Below are positions 25,101 to 38,600 of a stretch of DNA of 64,000 nt, in pieces. The stretch comes from Aphelocoma coerulescens (lineage: Eukaryota; Chordata; Aves; Passeriformes; Corvidae): contig NW_027184064.1 in assembly GCF_041296385.1 (NCBI RefSeq), positions 434,001 through 498,000 on the forward strand, read 5' to 3'. A program made the position numbers and the translations under genes. The number at the start of each line of letters is the position of its first letter. The stretch's first letter is position 1. A model generated the notes under the pieces. It worked only from the letters and a program-made list of their open reading frames with translations. It did not search any database and had not been told where the DNA came from.

Positions 25101-28100
25101 TTTAGTGCTTCAGGTGTTGCTGGTTGTATAATCATATGCATCTGTTGTGTGTCACTGCAATGGATTTATAGGGTTTGTTTATTCAGGCTAATTGCGTTTA
25201 ACAGATTTTAATAAAAAGTTTTGAATCACAAGTGGGTAGATAGCTCATTTCTCAGAAAGTTCCCTGAGCTAGAGACAGAATGTAGTATCTGTGTGAGGAA
25301 GAGAGTTTTGCAAGTCCTGTGAGAACAAGCCAAAAAGGTCTGATGACATGACCACCCTGAAATCTTGCAAGCACCAGAACAAATACTTTCAAGTCCCTTA
25401 CTTGAAAAGGCTAAGAACTGATGTCTTGAAATTAAAAAAAAAAACTGCATTTAATTTATTCTTCTCTATAGTGTGGGAAGAAATATATGTTGTAGACTCT
25501 AAACTTGTCAGGCAAACATATTCTGAAGATTTACTGAGATGGTGAAAAGCATGGGTATTGAATCTAATTCAGTACGCATGTGGAAGAAAAACAGTAACTG
25601 TGTTTTTCATATTAAAAACTGAGGAATTGTTGTAGAAGTACTAAAATTCTCTCAGTAGTTTGCATTTGTAAATCAGTAAGAGGAACAGATGTTTGCTAAA
25701 GTCAGGAGATGGTTAGAGGAAGAAAAATGCCTTTGTGACAATTTACCAGTACTATTTGGGAGCCTGGGATGAGCTCATTGTTAGTATAGATTTGATACTT
25801 ATTTTCTACTTTTATGTAGCAAAAGAAAATGAAAGTGTATCTGAAACTAAGTATGTGTGCCTCTAATGATACTCTTCGTTACCTTGAAACAACTTCAGCT
25901 GTCCTCATGGTTCTATAATGCAAGTAAAAACAGTGCTAGTGTTAATGGATGATATTCCCTGTTATGATGACAAAGGGAAGAACCACATAATGTACACTGG
26001 CTGACTGCAGAGGGCAAGGATGAAAGAGCATGTGGCCCTGTCAGCAAAAGGGAGAACTCTGTTGCCAGCTGGAATGAGTTGAACTCTTAAAAGTACTCAG
26101 TTTTCAAAATACTGTGGTTGTGGATGAGTGGAGGATATGGAAGTATACCATTAGTAAAGTCCCCGTGGTATGTGTGTACATAGTGTGAATGTAATACTAG
26201 GAATTGCTTTATTTTGAGTAAATCCTCAGTTTGGGGTCCTGCATGGCAGTGTGGAGTGCCTCACCACTGCAGACTGAGTGTGATGAGGAGCGCTTACCTT
26301 GGCTGAGCCTAGGCTGGGCACAAGTAAGGGAGGTGCCTTGTCTTCTCCTGAGGTTTTCCAGGGCCTCTGGAGCTGGACACTGTGCTGCTGCTGCTGTGCT
26401 GTTTTAAGCTGAACCCTCTTGACATCTTGGCAAATGCTGGGAACTGTGACCATGTTCCTGAGCTTGTAGACAGGAAGGGGGGAGCTGGCGGAAGACTGCT
26501 TACTTATAGTTCACTGAGAAGTCTGTCTCTTGCTGGAAGGTGGTTGTTGCCAGCTGGAAGGAGAATTACTGTAAGCTCCAGTGCAGATCTCTGACCTTTT
26601 CATCTGTCTTGGGTTAAAAACACTATTTCTTGGTGTCGTTCTGTATGAAGTTAGTGCTTGAGGTGGTCTCAAGGCTCATATGAAGATGGAGTCTTCCCTA
26701 CTTGGACTTTTCAGCTCTATGTTGTATTTTCAGGTCATCTTTTTACTATTTTCTTACTTTTGCTGTGCCATGGTCAAGGAATCCTGCCAAAGTTACTGTG
26801 GCTGCTGAGTATGGCTGCTGTTGCTTTCAGCAGTAGAACAGGGTTGGAAATGGAAGGAGAATGTGAAGGGAGTCTTCTGAAGGTGGGACTAGAAAGGCAG
26901 GTGTAGGTTGCCTTGGATTACCTTAGCTTGTACATGGAATAAGAACAGGGTATTAAGGCAATTCCTGATGTCAGCTGCAGTTGGTACTATGTTCTCAGTG
27001 GTACCGTTTCTTTCAATCTCTCAGCACAACAAGTGAAATGAAGCCTAGTTGTGTAAGACATCTTGAGTTTTAAGGTTTCTTGCCCTGAGTGTGAAAATGA
27101 ATGTGTGCAACTTTCAGGGAGCATATTCTTTCAGAAGAGGAAGAAACATCCATAAAAGAGGCTTTGTGGCAGCTTGGGGCAACTTTCGCCAATGTGGGTT
27201 GTAAACACTTTTTAATATCTGCAGATAAATCTGCATGGAGAATTGGAGGAGAAAAAAACTGTTGTGTTGCTACTCTGTAGTGTTTGGATTGTGGGCAGCT
27301 TGTGTAGAGTTTGTGCTCTACATTTAGTACTCTGGTCGAATTCCCTGTCAGGGGTCAGCATCCCTGCTTATAGTCCTTGGATGTTGTGTCAAGTGAGATA
27401 AAATGCATGTTATTTCTGCTTTCACTGCACACTATGACCTAGCTAGTCTTAAATAAAAGTTCACAGCCATTGTTTTTCTATTAGTGTATGGAAATAAGGC
27501 TTCCTTACACTCTCTGCACAATGTGTCATTAGTGTTCAGTGGGATTTCTGTAATAGAGTACCAGGCTCAGTAACCAAATAAAAATTTTTCTTCCCTTCCA
27601 TTGTTGCAGTGTATGTGACATCTTTCATGGTGTAAATTGTTCTTATTACGTCTTGATAAAGCAACAAGCAGGAGGTGGGAAAGCATAGTATTGTTTTCTT
27701 TTTTGTGGTGATGGTTTATCAGGATGCTATAGCTGATGAGTGTCAAAAGCAAGATGATGTTTTAATCTTCCAGATTATTAATTTAAAAGACAAATGAAAA
27801 AATCCCCCAAAGTAAGCCAGTGTTTGAAGTATTTATGTGTTCTAAACAGCAAAAATACAATGGAGCTTTTTAAGACAAAAAATGCTCATCTTTCAAGTAT
27901 GTGGTTCCAACATGATTAAAAAACCTGGAAGGTTTCTTACCCTCGTTAGCAGAGGGCTAATGATTTGGGGTTTTTTTATGCTTAATGATCTGTGGTGATT
28001 TTAGTCTACTTACTGGTAAGGAAACAGCCTTCATCTTTATTATGTCATCTTATTTGGATCAGTTCTTTTGATCTGGCTATAATAGTTAACAGTGGATAGT

Positions 28101-31008
28101 CTCATTTTTCTTTTATTGTTTGGTGATCTGAAAGTTGCCTCCAAGTTCATCTTAATCTCTTTCATGGGAATCTCTTAAATTCAATTAATATGAATTTGAA
28201 ATGTAGTCTTTAAGGATGTTGCATTTGAATGCAGTACTTCTCATGAGCCTTCAAATCAAATGAGTGTGAGCATGTCTATTCTGCTATCACTGTTGTCAAG
28301 ACAGAGAGCAGTTGCTGTTAGTGGGTGGACCTACAAGAGGAGTCTGAGGCCTTAGTGTAGTTGAACAAACCAGAAGCTCATATTCTGAATTTTTGGCTTC
28401 TGGTTCACCTCTTCAATCAGTTGCTTTTTCTATCCTTGTCTGAATGAGAGATGTTTGTGTAAGATTCTGGCAGCCACAATAACAGCATGTCTTCCCATAG
28501 AAGAGCAAGAGTTGTCAAGCACAGTTTTTCTTGTGTTTCCATGTTTTGCATAAGTAAACTTGCATGTGATACCTACTTCTGTGTTATTAGAAAATTACCG
28601 TAAGAATACCTCACTGGAAGAAAGTATTGGATTGACAGAATCTAGTTTCCCTGGCTCCCAGACCTAACCAACAGCTGGAGTATTCCATGGCACTCAATAA
28701 GATCAGAAATTCAGAACTCATGGTGGGAGTATACCTTCTAGATAGGAAAGAGTGAGAACATAAATAGGGTACTCTGCTGTCTATTTGGTTAACATTCCGA
28801 ATGTTGAAATCAGTAAAGCTTTTGCTAAAAACTGTCTGTGGAAGAATTCAGATGAAGGCTGTGTCTTTAAAGAGAGCAGTTGCTGTAAGATACCAGAGGC
28901 AGGGTTTGAAAATTTAAATATATATATATTGGAAAAATAAGTGTACTTCTGTAGGGTGGTCTTCATGTATTGAGAAGAGTGGTTTGAATGGTTTTTTTCG
29001 TCTTGTCCCATATTGCTTCCTGCATATTAGTTGCTTTTTTCCTGTTGTTTTCTTAAATGTCATAATGGATTTTGGAAAGTCATAAGCTTAACATAACTAT
29101 CTTTCTGATTATTGTGTCGTTAGGGATTAATTTTATTTGAGGCTGACTGAATATGTTCATGTCCAATTTTGGGTGGTTTTTCTTAGCTTTTTAAGCTGAA
29201 GAGTTGCAGTCTATAGAATAACTGGTTTGTGTGGTCAAGCCTGTAACTCCTTTGGTTTTCTATTTCCAATAAAGTTGAGACTCCTGGCTTATTTAATTGG
29301 TTTTTGTTTGTCTATCATGGTTGTACGTGTATGTAATGTACCTGATCCCTGCTGAAGGGAGAATTGGTGCTGGGGCCCATCATGTATTACTGTTGCCCAG
29401 TCTGCTGAACAAAGCTGCTGGGTTGTTTCTGTGAGAGCTTCACTGTGTCTTCATTTGCTTATTTTTTTCCTTACTCTTGTTTCGTGTTCATAGGTCCTGA
29501 AAAAGAAAAGATTCTTGGTTTTAAACATTAGCACAATGGTATGAAGGTCATGTACAGTAGCATTTAATCAGGAAAAGAATATGCAGCATGCAAACTGTAG
29601 AGGTGAAACCTGAAATGTGCCCAGTTGAGAGAATGAAAGAATACTTTTATTTTTCCCGAAACTGAGGAATCCTCTACCTTTTTCTGTTAAGCACTTCTGA
29701 AGGTCTTTTTCTTTGTTACTTAAGTATGTATTGTTAATATTATATGTATGCAATAATGATGGTCTTGTCTTTGGTCTGGTCAATGAAATGAAATAAGCTG
29801 TCTCTGTGTGCTAGAGCCAGAAAGCAGAGAGATGTAGAAAGGGCTTCACCTTGGAGACCATGGGAGTGGGGCATAGTGTCAGAGGTTGAAGGCCAGACTT
29901 TCTTTTGAATATGCAACATGATTATTATGAAAAAAACTCATGGACATGGAGTAGCTGCTCAAAAACCAGCAGCTGGGTGTACAGTGATATGAAAATAGCT
30001 TGTATCTAGTGGGACAGTGAAGTTTTGGTGGGGTGTTTTTTTTTTTTTTTGATAACAGGTGATTCAAGTACCCTAAAAACAGATCCAGGGCAGGATCTGT
30101 TTCAGCATGGGATGTCTAATAATGCTGTATTAATTCCCTTATCACAGCTCTGTTGTGGAGAGATAAAAATTCATAGATTTTTTTTTAGAGGAAGGATTGA
30201 AGAACTAGACCTTCAACTCAAAATGAATGGAGTCTGTCAACCATCTATTTGACTCTGTCAGGTTTTTCTATATGCCTTGAAGGTCATCCAGGTAATGTGT
30301 TACATTGTTTAATCCTGCTGTTGACAGATTAGTTCCTTGTGGCTTGCTTATAGTGGTGTTTCTGTGTGCTAAAAAATCGTTTGTCCAATTGGTGATGTGT
30401 TGGCATCTTGGGTAGCATAAAAATTTCAGGAAGGATCTTCTGGGCGTGTTCTTCCTTGTAAGCAGTCAGCATGTCCTCATCATGTGAAACACTTGATGGT
30501 TGAAGTCAGCAAATGCCAGAAATATCTTGTTAATTCATCTTCATGTTGTTTGTGGAATGAAATTGGGAAATGGTTATTTTTATTAATATAATAATAATTC
30601 TAGTAATCCAACTAGTCAGACAGCTTGCAGAGAAGACTGAGTCACAGACTCGCCACTTGAGCAAAAAATAGTTCTGCATCAAAAGAAGATGAGAGGGACC
30701 TTTGGCATAAATGTGGAGTGCTGTCATAGTGCAAAATAGCTGAAACGCCTTGTGTTAAAACTGGTGAATTACATCAGACTTCTCCCATGGCTCTGTTCAG
30801 ATGTTTGTGGCTCAGCCCAATGACAGCAGAGGATGATCCAGTTTGTATCTTTGGAGAATGACAAATAATGCAGTCCATGGAAGAGTTGCTTTAGCAGTGT
30901 AGATGGTGCCTCTGTATCAAGGGCAGATAAAGAACTGTATGCAAGATAATTAATAATGAGAATAAAATATCAGTCTCAGAGCTTCCTTTGAAATCCAGTT
31001 GACGCAGG
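22191..31008. other. APP intron 1, no recognised feature
   Basis: Long AT-rich stretch. A 66-codon minus-strand frame at 22442-22642 has an unusually protein-like composition (see findings), but I do not recognise it and see no splice sites that make it an exon. A CTG-rich run lies near 26379-26400 and a short TA repeat at 28918-28930. Nothing else supported. Confidence 0.5.
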
Positions 31009-31014
31009 GTGGAG

Positions 31015-31559
31015 TGTCCGTTTCTCGCGCTTTCACGTGTCGGAGGAAAATAACTTTAAGGGATGGGACTATGCAACTACACGAATTTATTGTTTAAAAT
31101 AACAAACGCATCAGTCGAGGCGTGAGATTTTACAACACATACGAGTAATGGCGACTAGTCACAAGATTTAGGGTTACATCGTAATTTATAACTTTCTAAT
31201 CCAATAGATACTTAACACGACACTTTGTTTTAGATTAATGACCTATCACCTGTGGTACTTCTCACTGCAATGCAGCTATGTCTTGACCAATAACTTCTCA
31301 TGTCACGTACACACAGTTGTCTCTCTTATACCATCTACTTTCTTAACTTAAACTATATAAAATCACACTATTATATTTTAAAACCCTTCACCAAAACACC
31401 CAGTGTACAATTTTACTTATAATGATAGGAACACAAGTTTGTAATCCTTTTGCTTAAAGTCCACAAATCTCTGTCAATTAAGCCAGACCTAGTCTCTTCC
31501 AGGGTTGTAAATCAAAGCCTCCTTTAATTGCAGGAGTTTCTACTCCTCTGTCTCCCACA
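31015..31559 (-). mobile_element. Solo LTR, 6-bp target duplication
   Basis: A 545-bp unit beginning TGTCCGTT and ending CTCCCACA, flanked by exact GTGGAG copies (31009-31014 and 31560-31565). A 6-bp duplication with TG...CA ends indicates a class II retroviral LTR. On the minus strand an AATAAA lies in AACAATAAATTC near 31095 and a TATATAG box near 31365, so the LTR reads minus, antisense to APP. CpGs are commoner here than in the surrounding intron, suggesting modest age. There is no internal region, so it is probably the product of recombination between the two LTRs of a former provirus. Confidence 0.85.
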
Positions 31560-31565
31560 GTGGAG

Positions 31566-32240
31566 GTCCTGTTTCACAAGGAAAATTACAGCTCTTCTGG
31601 CTGTGGTGAATTTTGCTCAGGTAGAAAAAGCTTTGTTCAGATTGGAACACAGGAAAAATCCTCTGAGCAGGTTGGTTTTGACTTCCATTTTTTCTTGGAG
31701 AAGCTTACAAATGCATCGTATTGTTGCTGCAGTGCAGTAATAATTCTGTAGATTTAGAGTAATTAGTTCAGTCATCTAATGTTGTCTTTCTACAATAGGA
31801 AAATGATGTAAGCCCACAGGATTTTCCAAATTGAAAAATCTGGTATCTCTTTTTCAAGGAAGTTGGTTTCAGGAGAACTCATGTGCCTTGTATACTTTCT
31901 CACTTTGTCTAATTACTGTATTGTCAAAAATACAGGATGTTAGCACTGTGTAATCAGTAATACAAGAATCATGCTTAGAAGTGTAACTCCAATGTTGTGG
32001 TTTTTGCACTGTTTTTTAAAGTTGTTATTATTAGTATTAATTAATTAATTAATTTGGAAAGTTTCAAGTTCAATTACTTAAACAGAGGCCTTTGAAACCG
32101 TATTGTCATCTGTACTGTAAGCAGAGTTTGTTTGTTTGCCCAAAAGGATCTAAAAAGATTAAAAAGAGTGCCAAACAGGTAATTTAAATACTTTATTTCC
32201 TTTTTTTTCCTTTTTTCCTCCTTCAAAATGCATCTGAACA
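31566..32240. other. APP intron 1, no recognised feature
   Basis: Ordinary intron containing a short ATTA/TTAA repeat at 32036-32054. No gene supported. Confidence 0.5.
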
Positions 32241-33524
32241 TCCTTCTAGAGCCTTCTAGAACCATCCTTAGCACACTAAGGCCCATGGAAGACAGGTAGG
32301 TGATTCCAGACCAAGTGCAAGCCCTGCCCAACCAATCCAGTCACCTTCTGTGATGGAATGACTACATCAGTGGACAAGGGAAGTGTTACAGATGTCATTT
32401 ATCTGGACTTCTGTAAAGCCTTTGACTCAGTCCCCCACAGCATCCTTCTCTCTAAATAGGAGAGACATGTATTGGATCAGTGGACTGGTAGATAGATAAG
32501 AAAGAGATTGCATAATCACAGCCAGAGGGTGGTGGTCAATGGCTGAGAGTCCTGATGGACATTGGTGACATGAGTGGTGTCCCTCAGGGGTCTGTATTGG
32601 GAGGGGTGATATTTAATACCTTAATTAATGACCTGGACAGAGGGATTGAGTGCACCCTCAGCAAATTGTTGATATCACCAAGTTGAGTGGTGCTATTGCC
32701 TGAAGGGTGGGATGTCATCCAGAGGGACCTGGATGAGCTTGAGAAGTGACCCATGGGAATCTCATGAGGTTTAACAAACCAAGTGGAAGGTGCTGCATCT
32801 GCTGCAGGGCAACCCCTTGTATCAATCCAAGCTGGGGATGAACAGATCCAGAGCAGCCCTACAAGAAGGACTTGGGGGTGCTGGTGGGTGAGAGGCTGGA
32901 TACGCCCTAGCCGTGTGTACTGGGAGTCCAGAAACCCCTTGTGTGCTGGGCTGCATCCAAAGCCCCATGGGCAGCAGGGCTCTGCTGAGACCCCACCTGC
33001 AGTGCTGCATCCAGCTCTGGGGTCCCAGCACAGGAAGGACATGGACCTGTTGGAGCCAGTCCAGAGGAGGGGCACAAAAGTGATCACAGGCATGGGACAT
33101 GTCTCCTATGAAAATAGTCTGAGATAATTGGGATTATTCAACCTGGAGAAGAGAAGGCTTCAGGCTGAACTTACTGTGCCTTTCTGTACCTGAAGGGAGC
33201 CTAAAGAAAAGATTGAGAGAGACTATTTACAAGGGCCTGGAGTGACAGAACAGGGGGGAATGACTTCAAACTGACAAACAGTAGGTTTGGATTGGATATT
33301 AGGAAGAAATTCCTCCCTATTCAGATGGTGAGGCACTGGCACAGGTTGCCCAGAGAAGCTGTGGCTGCCCCATCCCTGGAATTGTCCAAGGCCAGGTTGG
33401 ATGGTGCTCTAAGTAACCTGGTCTAGTGGAAGGATGTCCCTGTTCATGGCAGGGGGCTGGAATGAGATGATCTTTAATGGTCCTTTTCAACACAAGCCTT
33501 TCTAAGTTAGATATGACTCTGTGA
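32241..33524 (+). mobile_element. CR1 LINE fragment with RT remnant
   Basis: A longer, degraded CR1 copy. Around 32395-32455 it encodes [16 protein letters not shown], a conserved block of the CR1 reverse transcriptase. Downstream blocks near 32580 (GTCCCTCAGGGGTCTGTATT) and 33130 follow the normal CR1 order to the 3' end near 33524. Many stops and indels break the frame. It lies in APP sense orientation. Confidence 0.85.
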
Positions 33525-35128
33525 GAGGCTGAGTAACAACAGTTTTTTTGGGATGGAGGCAAAATATAAGCATCCCTGAAAGGGATTGCTATCCTATTAC
33601 AAACTATCCTTTTGCAGCCTAGTTTTAGCAGGAAAAGTTGAAAAACAAATCACATAAAAAAGGAATGAGGATACTGTACAGAAGAATTCTTCCATGAGAT
33701 GCTTAAGCATGATAGTGGAAATGTGATGAATGAGATGTGAAGCTATCTTACAGTCCTCAGCTACGTCGAATTAAAAATAAGTCAATAAATTGCCGAGCAT
33801 TGATTGACATTTGAGGGATAAAGTTCATTTGAGAAGCTGACATTGCTCAAATGTTAACGTCTTTATCAAGTGCATTGAACTAGGATTGTTAATAATTTTT
33901 TGACTGAACAGATAGAATTTAAATTTATTTCATATTATCGAGTTTGGTTCTGCATATAGTAATTTTCTTTTTCACATCCTTTCCAGGTACACATGCAATG
34001 AAATAGGCTTAAAATACAATTTACACCACCCAAAAAAAAAGGTGCTTTAATATAAACGCAAACTAGAAGTTAGGGCTTTTTTTAATACTTGCTCTCACCT
34101 TGTAGTTTCAGTTTTGCAGCAGTGAGTTTCATGGGTATGATAGGACCCCCGAAGTTATTACTGAGCTTGGTTCTGTGGTCTGTTGCATTGCTGTGAAATG
34201 CACTCTTATTTGTCTTCTACTTCATATATTTGTTTAAGATAAGTGGTAGTGGCTTTGAGTGTTGGAATAGAAAATACAAATCTAGAATTAGATGGTTTAC
34301 AGTGATTTATTTCAGTGCAAAACCTTGATTTGCCCTGAAAAACAGAGTCTTGTGTTTATTTTGGGGTAGTGACAGCCTTGAAGGTGATGAAATTTAAATG
34401 CAGTGTCATTAGCATTTCTGCACGTGTAGATATACCAAAAGAAATCATAACACTTGTCATATTTTCTGGTATCATTAAACACTTCTTTTGTCAAACTTAT
34501 GCACTTGCTGAATTTAATCTTTTTTTTCTCCTATTTTTCCAAATGAATAAAAGATCATTAATTCTGACAGGATTTGTCTTGTTTACCCTGCTTCTGTTAG
34601 TCAACACATATTGCCACGTAAATGACCAAAGACTGTTTCAAAATCTAAATTAATAGCTTGGGAGCAGGATTAGCTTTTTTTTTTACTTTTGTCTCCTTAA
34701 TGCACTTTTTATTCAGCTTGTAAAATCTTGATGTTATTCCACCTCCTCTACCTTCCCATCCCCTATGTTAATGGTTAGTTGGTGCTGCACTAGATTTAAT
34801 GCTTCCTGAAAGTCATTCCAGTCTTGGATAATTTTGGTCAATCTGCTTGTTATAATTTTTCTTCCTGCCAAAATGGCAGTTTATATAAAAAATGGTGACT
34901 AAACTGTGTGGAGGTACCTGCAGGCTGGGGATAAGTGTTGGCTGTGAGGGTTTTCAGTTACTGTTCTATCAATGGCTAACTTAAAGCTCTGTAAATTTGG
35001 CTACGGACTCTTTAAGGTAATTCCAGAGAAGACCTGGTTGTCCCTGCTCCTTCCATTATCCTCCTGCCCTTGGTAGGGCACAACTGCTAGCACTCCTGGT
35101 CTGGTTGTGACCATGGTGACGTAGAGGC
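33525..35128. other. APP intron 1, no recognised feature
   Basis: AT-rich intron, no gene or repeat family supported. Confidence 0.5.
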
Positions 35129-35611
35129 TAGAATGGAATACAGTATTTCAGTTGGAAGGGAGCTACAGTGGTCATCTAGTCCAGCTGCCTGACCAAGTTA
35201 CAGCCTGTTACTAAGGGCATTGCCCATTTGCTACTGACAGTCTTGGGGCATTGCCAGCCTTTCCAGGAAGCCTATTCCAGTGTTTGACTATCTTCTTGGT
35301 AAAAAAATACTTTCTAATGTCCAGTCTGAACCTGGCACAGGGTTGAACCATTCCCATGCATCCCATCACTGGATCCTACATAGAAGACCTCAGCACTTCC
35401 CTCTCCACTTCCCTCCTCAGGAAGCTGTAGGGAGGAATGAGGTTACCCCTCATCCTCCTTTCTTCCAAGCTAGGTAAGCCTGGAGTCCTCAGATTTTCCT
35501 TATGGGATGTCGTTCCTTTCAGCCCTTTCAGCAGCTTTGTAGCTCTCCTCTGGATGCATTCAAGCACCTTCACATCTTCTTAAATTAAGATGCTCAACTT
35601 GGAGGTTATGG
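35129..35611 (-). mobile_element. CR1 LINE 3' fragment, antisense
   Basis: The reverse complement matches the CR1 3' region. The left end (AGAATGGAATACAGTATTTC) corresponds to the CR1 terminus, and the right part (TAGCTCTCCTCTGGATGCAT at about 35540) to the usual upstream block. The copy is 5' truncated and non-coding. Confidence 0.8.
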
Positions 35612-38600
35612 GAGTGTGGCTTTTAGGGTTTTTTGGTTTTTTTTGGAAGCAGACATGTTGCTGGTAGTGTTGGTGGTAGGTAAGAAGCTCTTGACACTAT
35701 GCTTATAGATGAATGTGTTTTTGTTATGTTCATGTAGCTCATGCAAAGATCTGCCTTCTCTGACTTGATGGGGTACTCCCTGTGATAATTCCTCACATTT
35801 ATAACGACATTCAAAGATGCTGATTTTTGAAGCTAAATTTTAGTTTTTAGTCACTCTCACAGGAGCATGGAAGTGTGTGCAGGATGACACTGGACAGGTT
35901 CAGCACAGGAGCTAGGCTTCTGCTGCTCTTGTGGTTCTAGTGCTTCCTAGTGATGCCAGGGACCCCAGGGAGGGAAATCCACTTGCTCTTGACATATGCA
36001 CATGCAGGTCAGCTGTTTATATAGACACTTCTGCTCAGGTCTTGTGAATATCTCTTGTATGCACTTGGTTGCTGGTTCACTCAGGACTTCAGGGAGGGGA
36101 GCACTCACCTCCCTGTTGCTCTACAAGATATCCTTGTGAACTCGGTGCTTAGTCCTGGCATATTTTTGGTTTGGTTTTGACAAACACCTGGGGCTGGGTT
36201 GGGGTGTCATTCTACAAGTACGTGGAACGTGACCTGAGGGAAGCACTAAAACTAATACGTATGGAATAAATACAGCCTATATCTCAGGACCTTGTGAAGG
36301 GTGTGGGTGAGGAGAATGATTGGCTGCCAGAAGATAGTTTTGAGAATACTATATTTTCCTCTGCAGGCTCAAAGGCAGAGTTGCTTTTATGTTATTTGTG
36401 GAGCAGTTGATTCTTGAGCTGCTGTGGAGATGTGTGTATTGTGCTGCTGTGATGCATTTTGGCATCACTGTTTATGAAGCAGGCCAGGAGGACAGTGCAC
36501 AGATAGTTGCACTTGGGTTAAATAGGTTATAGTCAGGGCAAATAAACTTCTCTGGTTTTCCAGAAGCTTTTTGATGGAGTGTGTTTCTCAACCAAATTTT
36601 GTATGATGGCTTTTTGTAAATCAGATCTCGATCTTCACAGGGTTTTCTGCAGGTTAGGAAGGTGGTTCTTTCTGTGACTGTTTGCGATAAATGTTTGTCT
36701 TCCAGGAGGAGCAACTGTACTGAGCAGTTTTAGTGAGTAATCCGTAAAATGTTTTTCTGACCTATTTCTATAGGCTGTTGACAGCAGTAATTGCTGCTGC
36801 TGTTTCTATGTGAACATTATACAATGAAACACTGTTTCTAAATTATTCGTGTTGATTTTGGCAACCTTACTCTTTTTCCTCTCTACAGAAAAGTGAGGAG
36901 ATGGAAACTTTTCCTTGGTTTTGACAAACAACCATCCTGAAGTTGTGAGGCGACAATAATTTGATATTACCCCCTTTTCTAATTTGGGTGCCTTATTTTC
37001 TAATTTTTTTTTTTGGTCCTGATTGCATTCTTAAGAAAGGAGGAGATTTTTTCATTGTGTGCAGGTTTTTAAAAACAAATAGTCTTTAAAGCATTTTTGT
37101 TCTGTGAAGATCCTAACAAAGCTAGGAGGAGAAATATTTTATATTAATATCTATAATATCTAGAGCAGAGTGTAATAGTTTACAGTATGCCAAAGTTGAT
37201 GGCTAACTCATGCAAGAAGTCATGGATTTGTGTCCGGTGACATAAGCCTGTATTTGCATGGCATTTGCCCAGTTTGAACTGTAGACTTCTAGAACTGGGC
37301 AACAGTCTTCACTGGTAGGGCTCAGCAGACTAGACAGTCCAGTGGAACAAACCTGGTCTTTCCACTGGGAATAACAAGTCTCTGTATCGTGTTTTGCTCA
37401 CTGAATGTGTAAGGCAAGCAGAGAGTCCTTTCATACTCATTCTATTTTTACCTCTGTTATTTATAGGAAAAACAGTTATGAGTGGCCCCACTTCTAAGAT
37501 AGAATTTCTTTTATTTTGTTAATAGTCATAGAGGAAATAAACTGCTATGTATGCAAATTGGTGCTGCTTTAGTTAATGTGAAACCTCAGATTTCAACCCA
37601 AATACGGTATAAAAGTTTGGAGGAAGCACAGCCATGGGTTGGAAGGGTGATGTGTTATGAGTGGATATACTTAATTGTTCACATTATTTGAGCCCCTGTT
37701 TTACTATTTTTGTCAACAGAAGTTGTTAAACCTTAAAGCTGTAGTCACTGACTTCTTGGTTGGAGGTTTGAACTGGTGTTAGCATTAAAAATGAAAATCA
37801 GCAAGGGATTATTTTAGTCATCTAAACTAAGGAGGACATTTGCTGTTCTTGAACAAGTTGTAGATATGGAGATTGTTATTGAATGTCCTTTTCTTGAAAG
37901 TAATTACAAATTAAGTAATTATTGCAAATTAGGTACACTTTGAATGTTTATAAAAGTGGCTTCAGGTTGGTGTTTGCAGAATAAAGCAATATGAATCACA
38001 GAAGCTGTCTTACGGACTTCTGCGAAATGGTTTTTGATGTTTCAGTGGTTAATAACAGCACATAGAAGGTCTGATGCTTATTTCCCTATTATGTTGTAGT
38101 TCTTAATTATAAGTTAATAGCAGAGCTATTGGAAGTGGTGTTACTTTGGTCCCTTGACGGAAAACCTCTTGAGAGTAAAACCTTGCAGACTGTGTTTTCT
38201 GAATATAACCTGAATTGTGAAAAAAGCCAACACTTGTTGGTTAAATAGGGATTATGAAGCGCTATTAGCAAATACACTAATTGTATCTGCAAAAAGCAAT
38301 GACAGAGAGAATGGAGGGGGGGAGAGGGCTATGCTTTCTGTCTTAAATAATGATAGTGTTTGACACGAAAAGGCCTTTTGATATTATGATGGAATGCCAG
38401 TGAGCTAAAAAACTCCACATACTTTTTTTCTTAATGTAAGGTATTCCTTATTATAGTTTTGTTATTGGATAAACTTCTTTCAGTCCTCTGTACTCTGCTA
38501 TCAAAATCATTTTTGCGTGTCTCAGGAATGGTATAAATGGCATCCAGCATGTCATGTGGATGTGCATCTCTTCTCAAACAGATGTGTTAAATTGCCAGGC

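Noticed and set aside
32584..33093. 169-codon minus-strand frame
   Set aside because: It is the antisense of a decayed CR1 copy.
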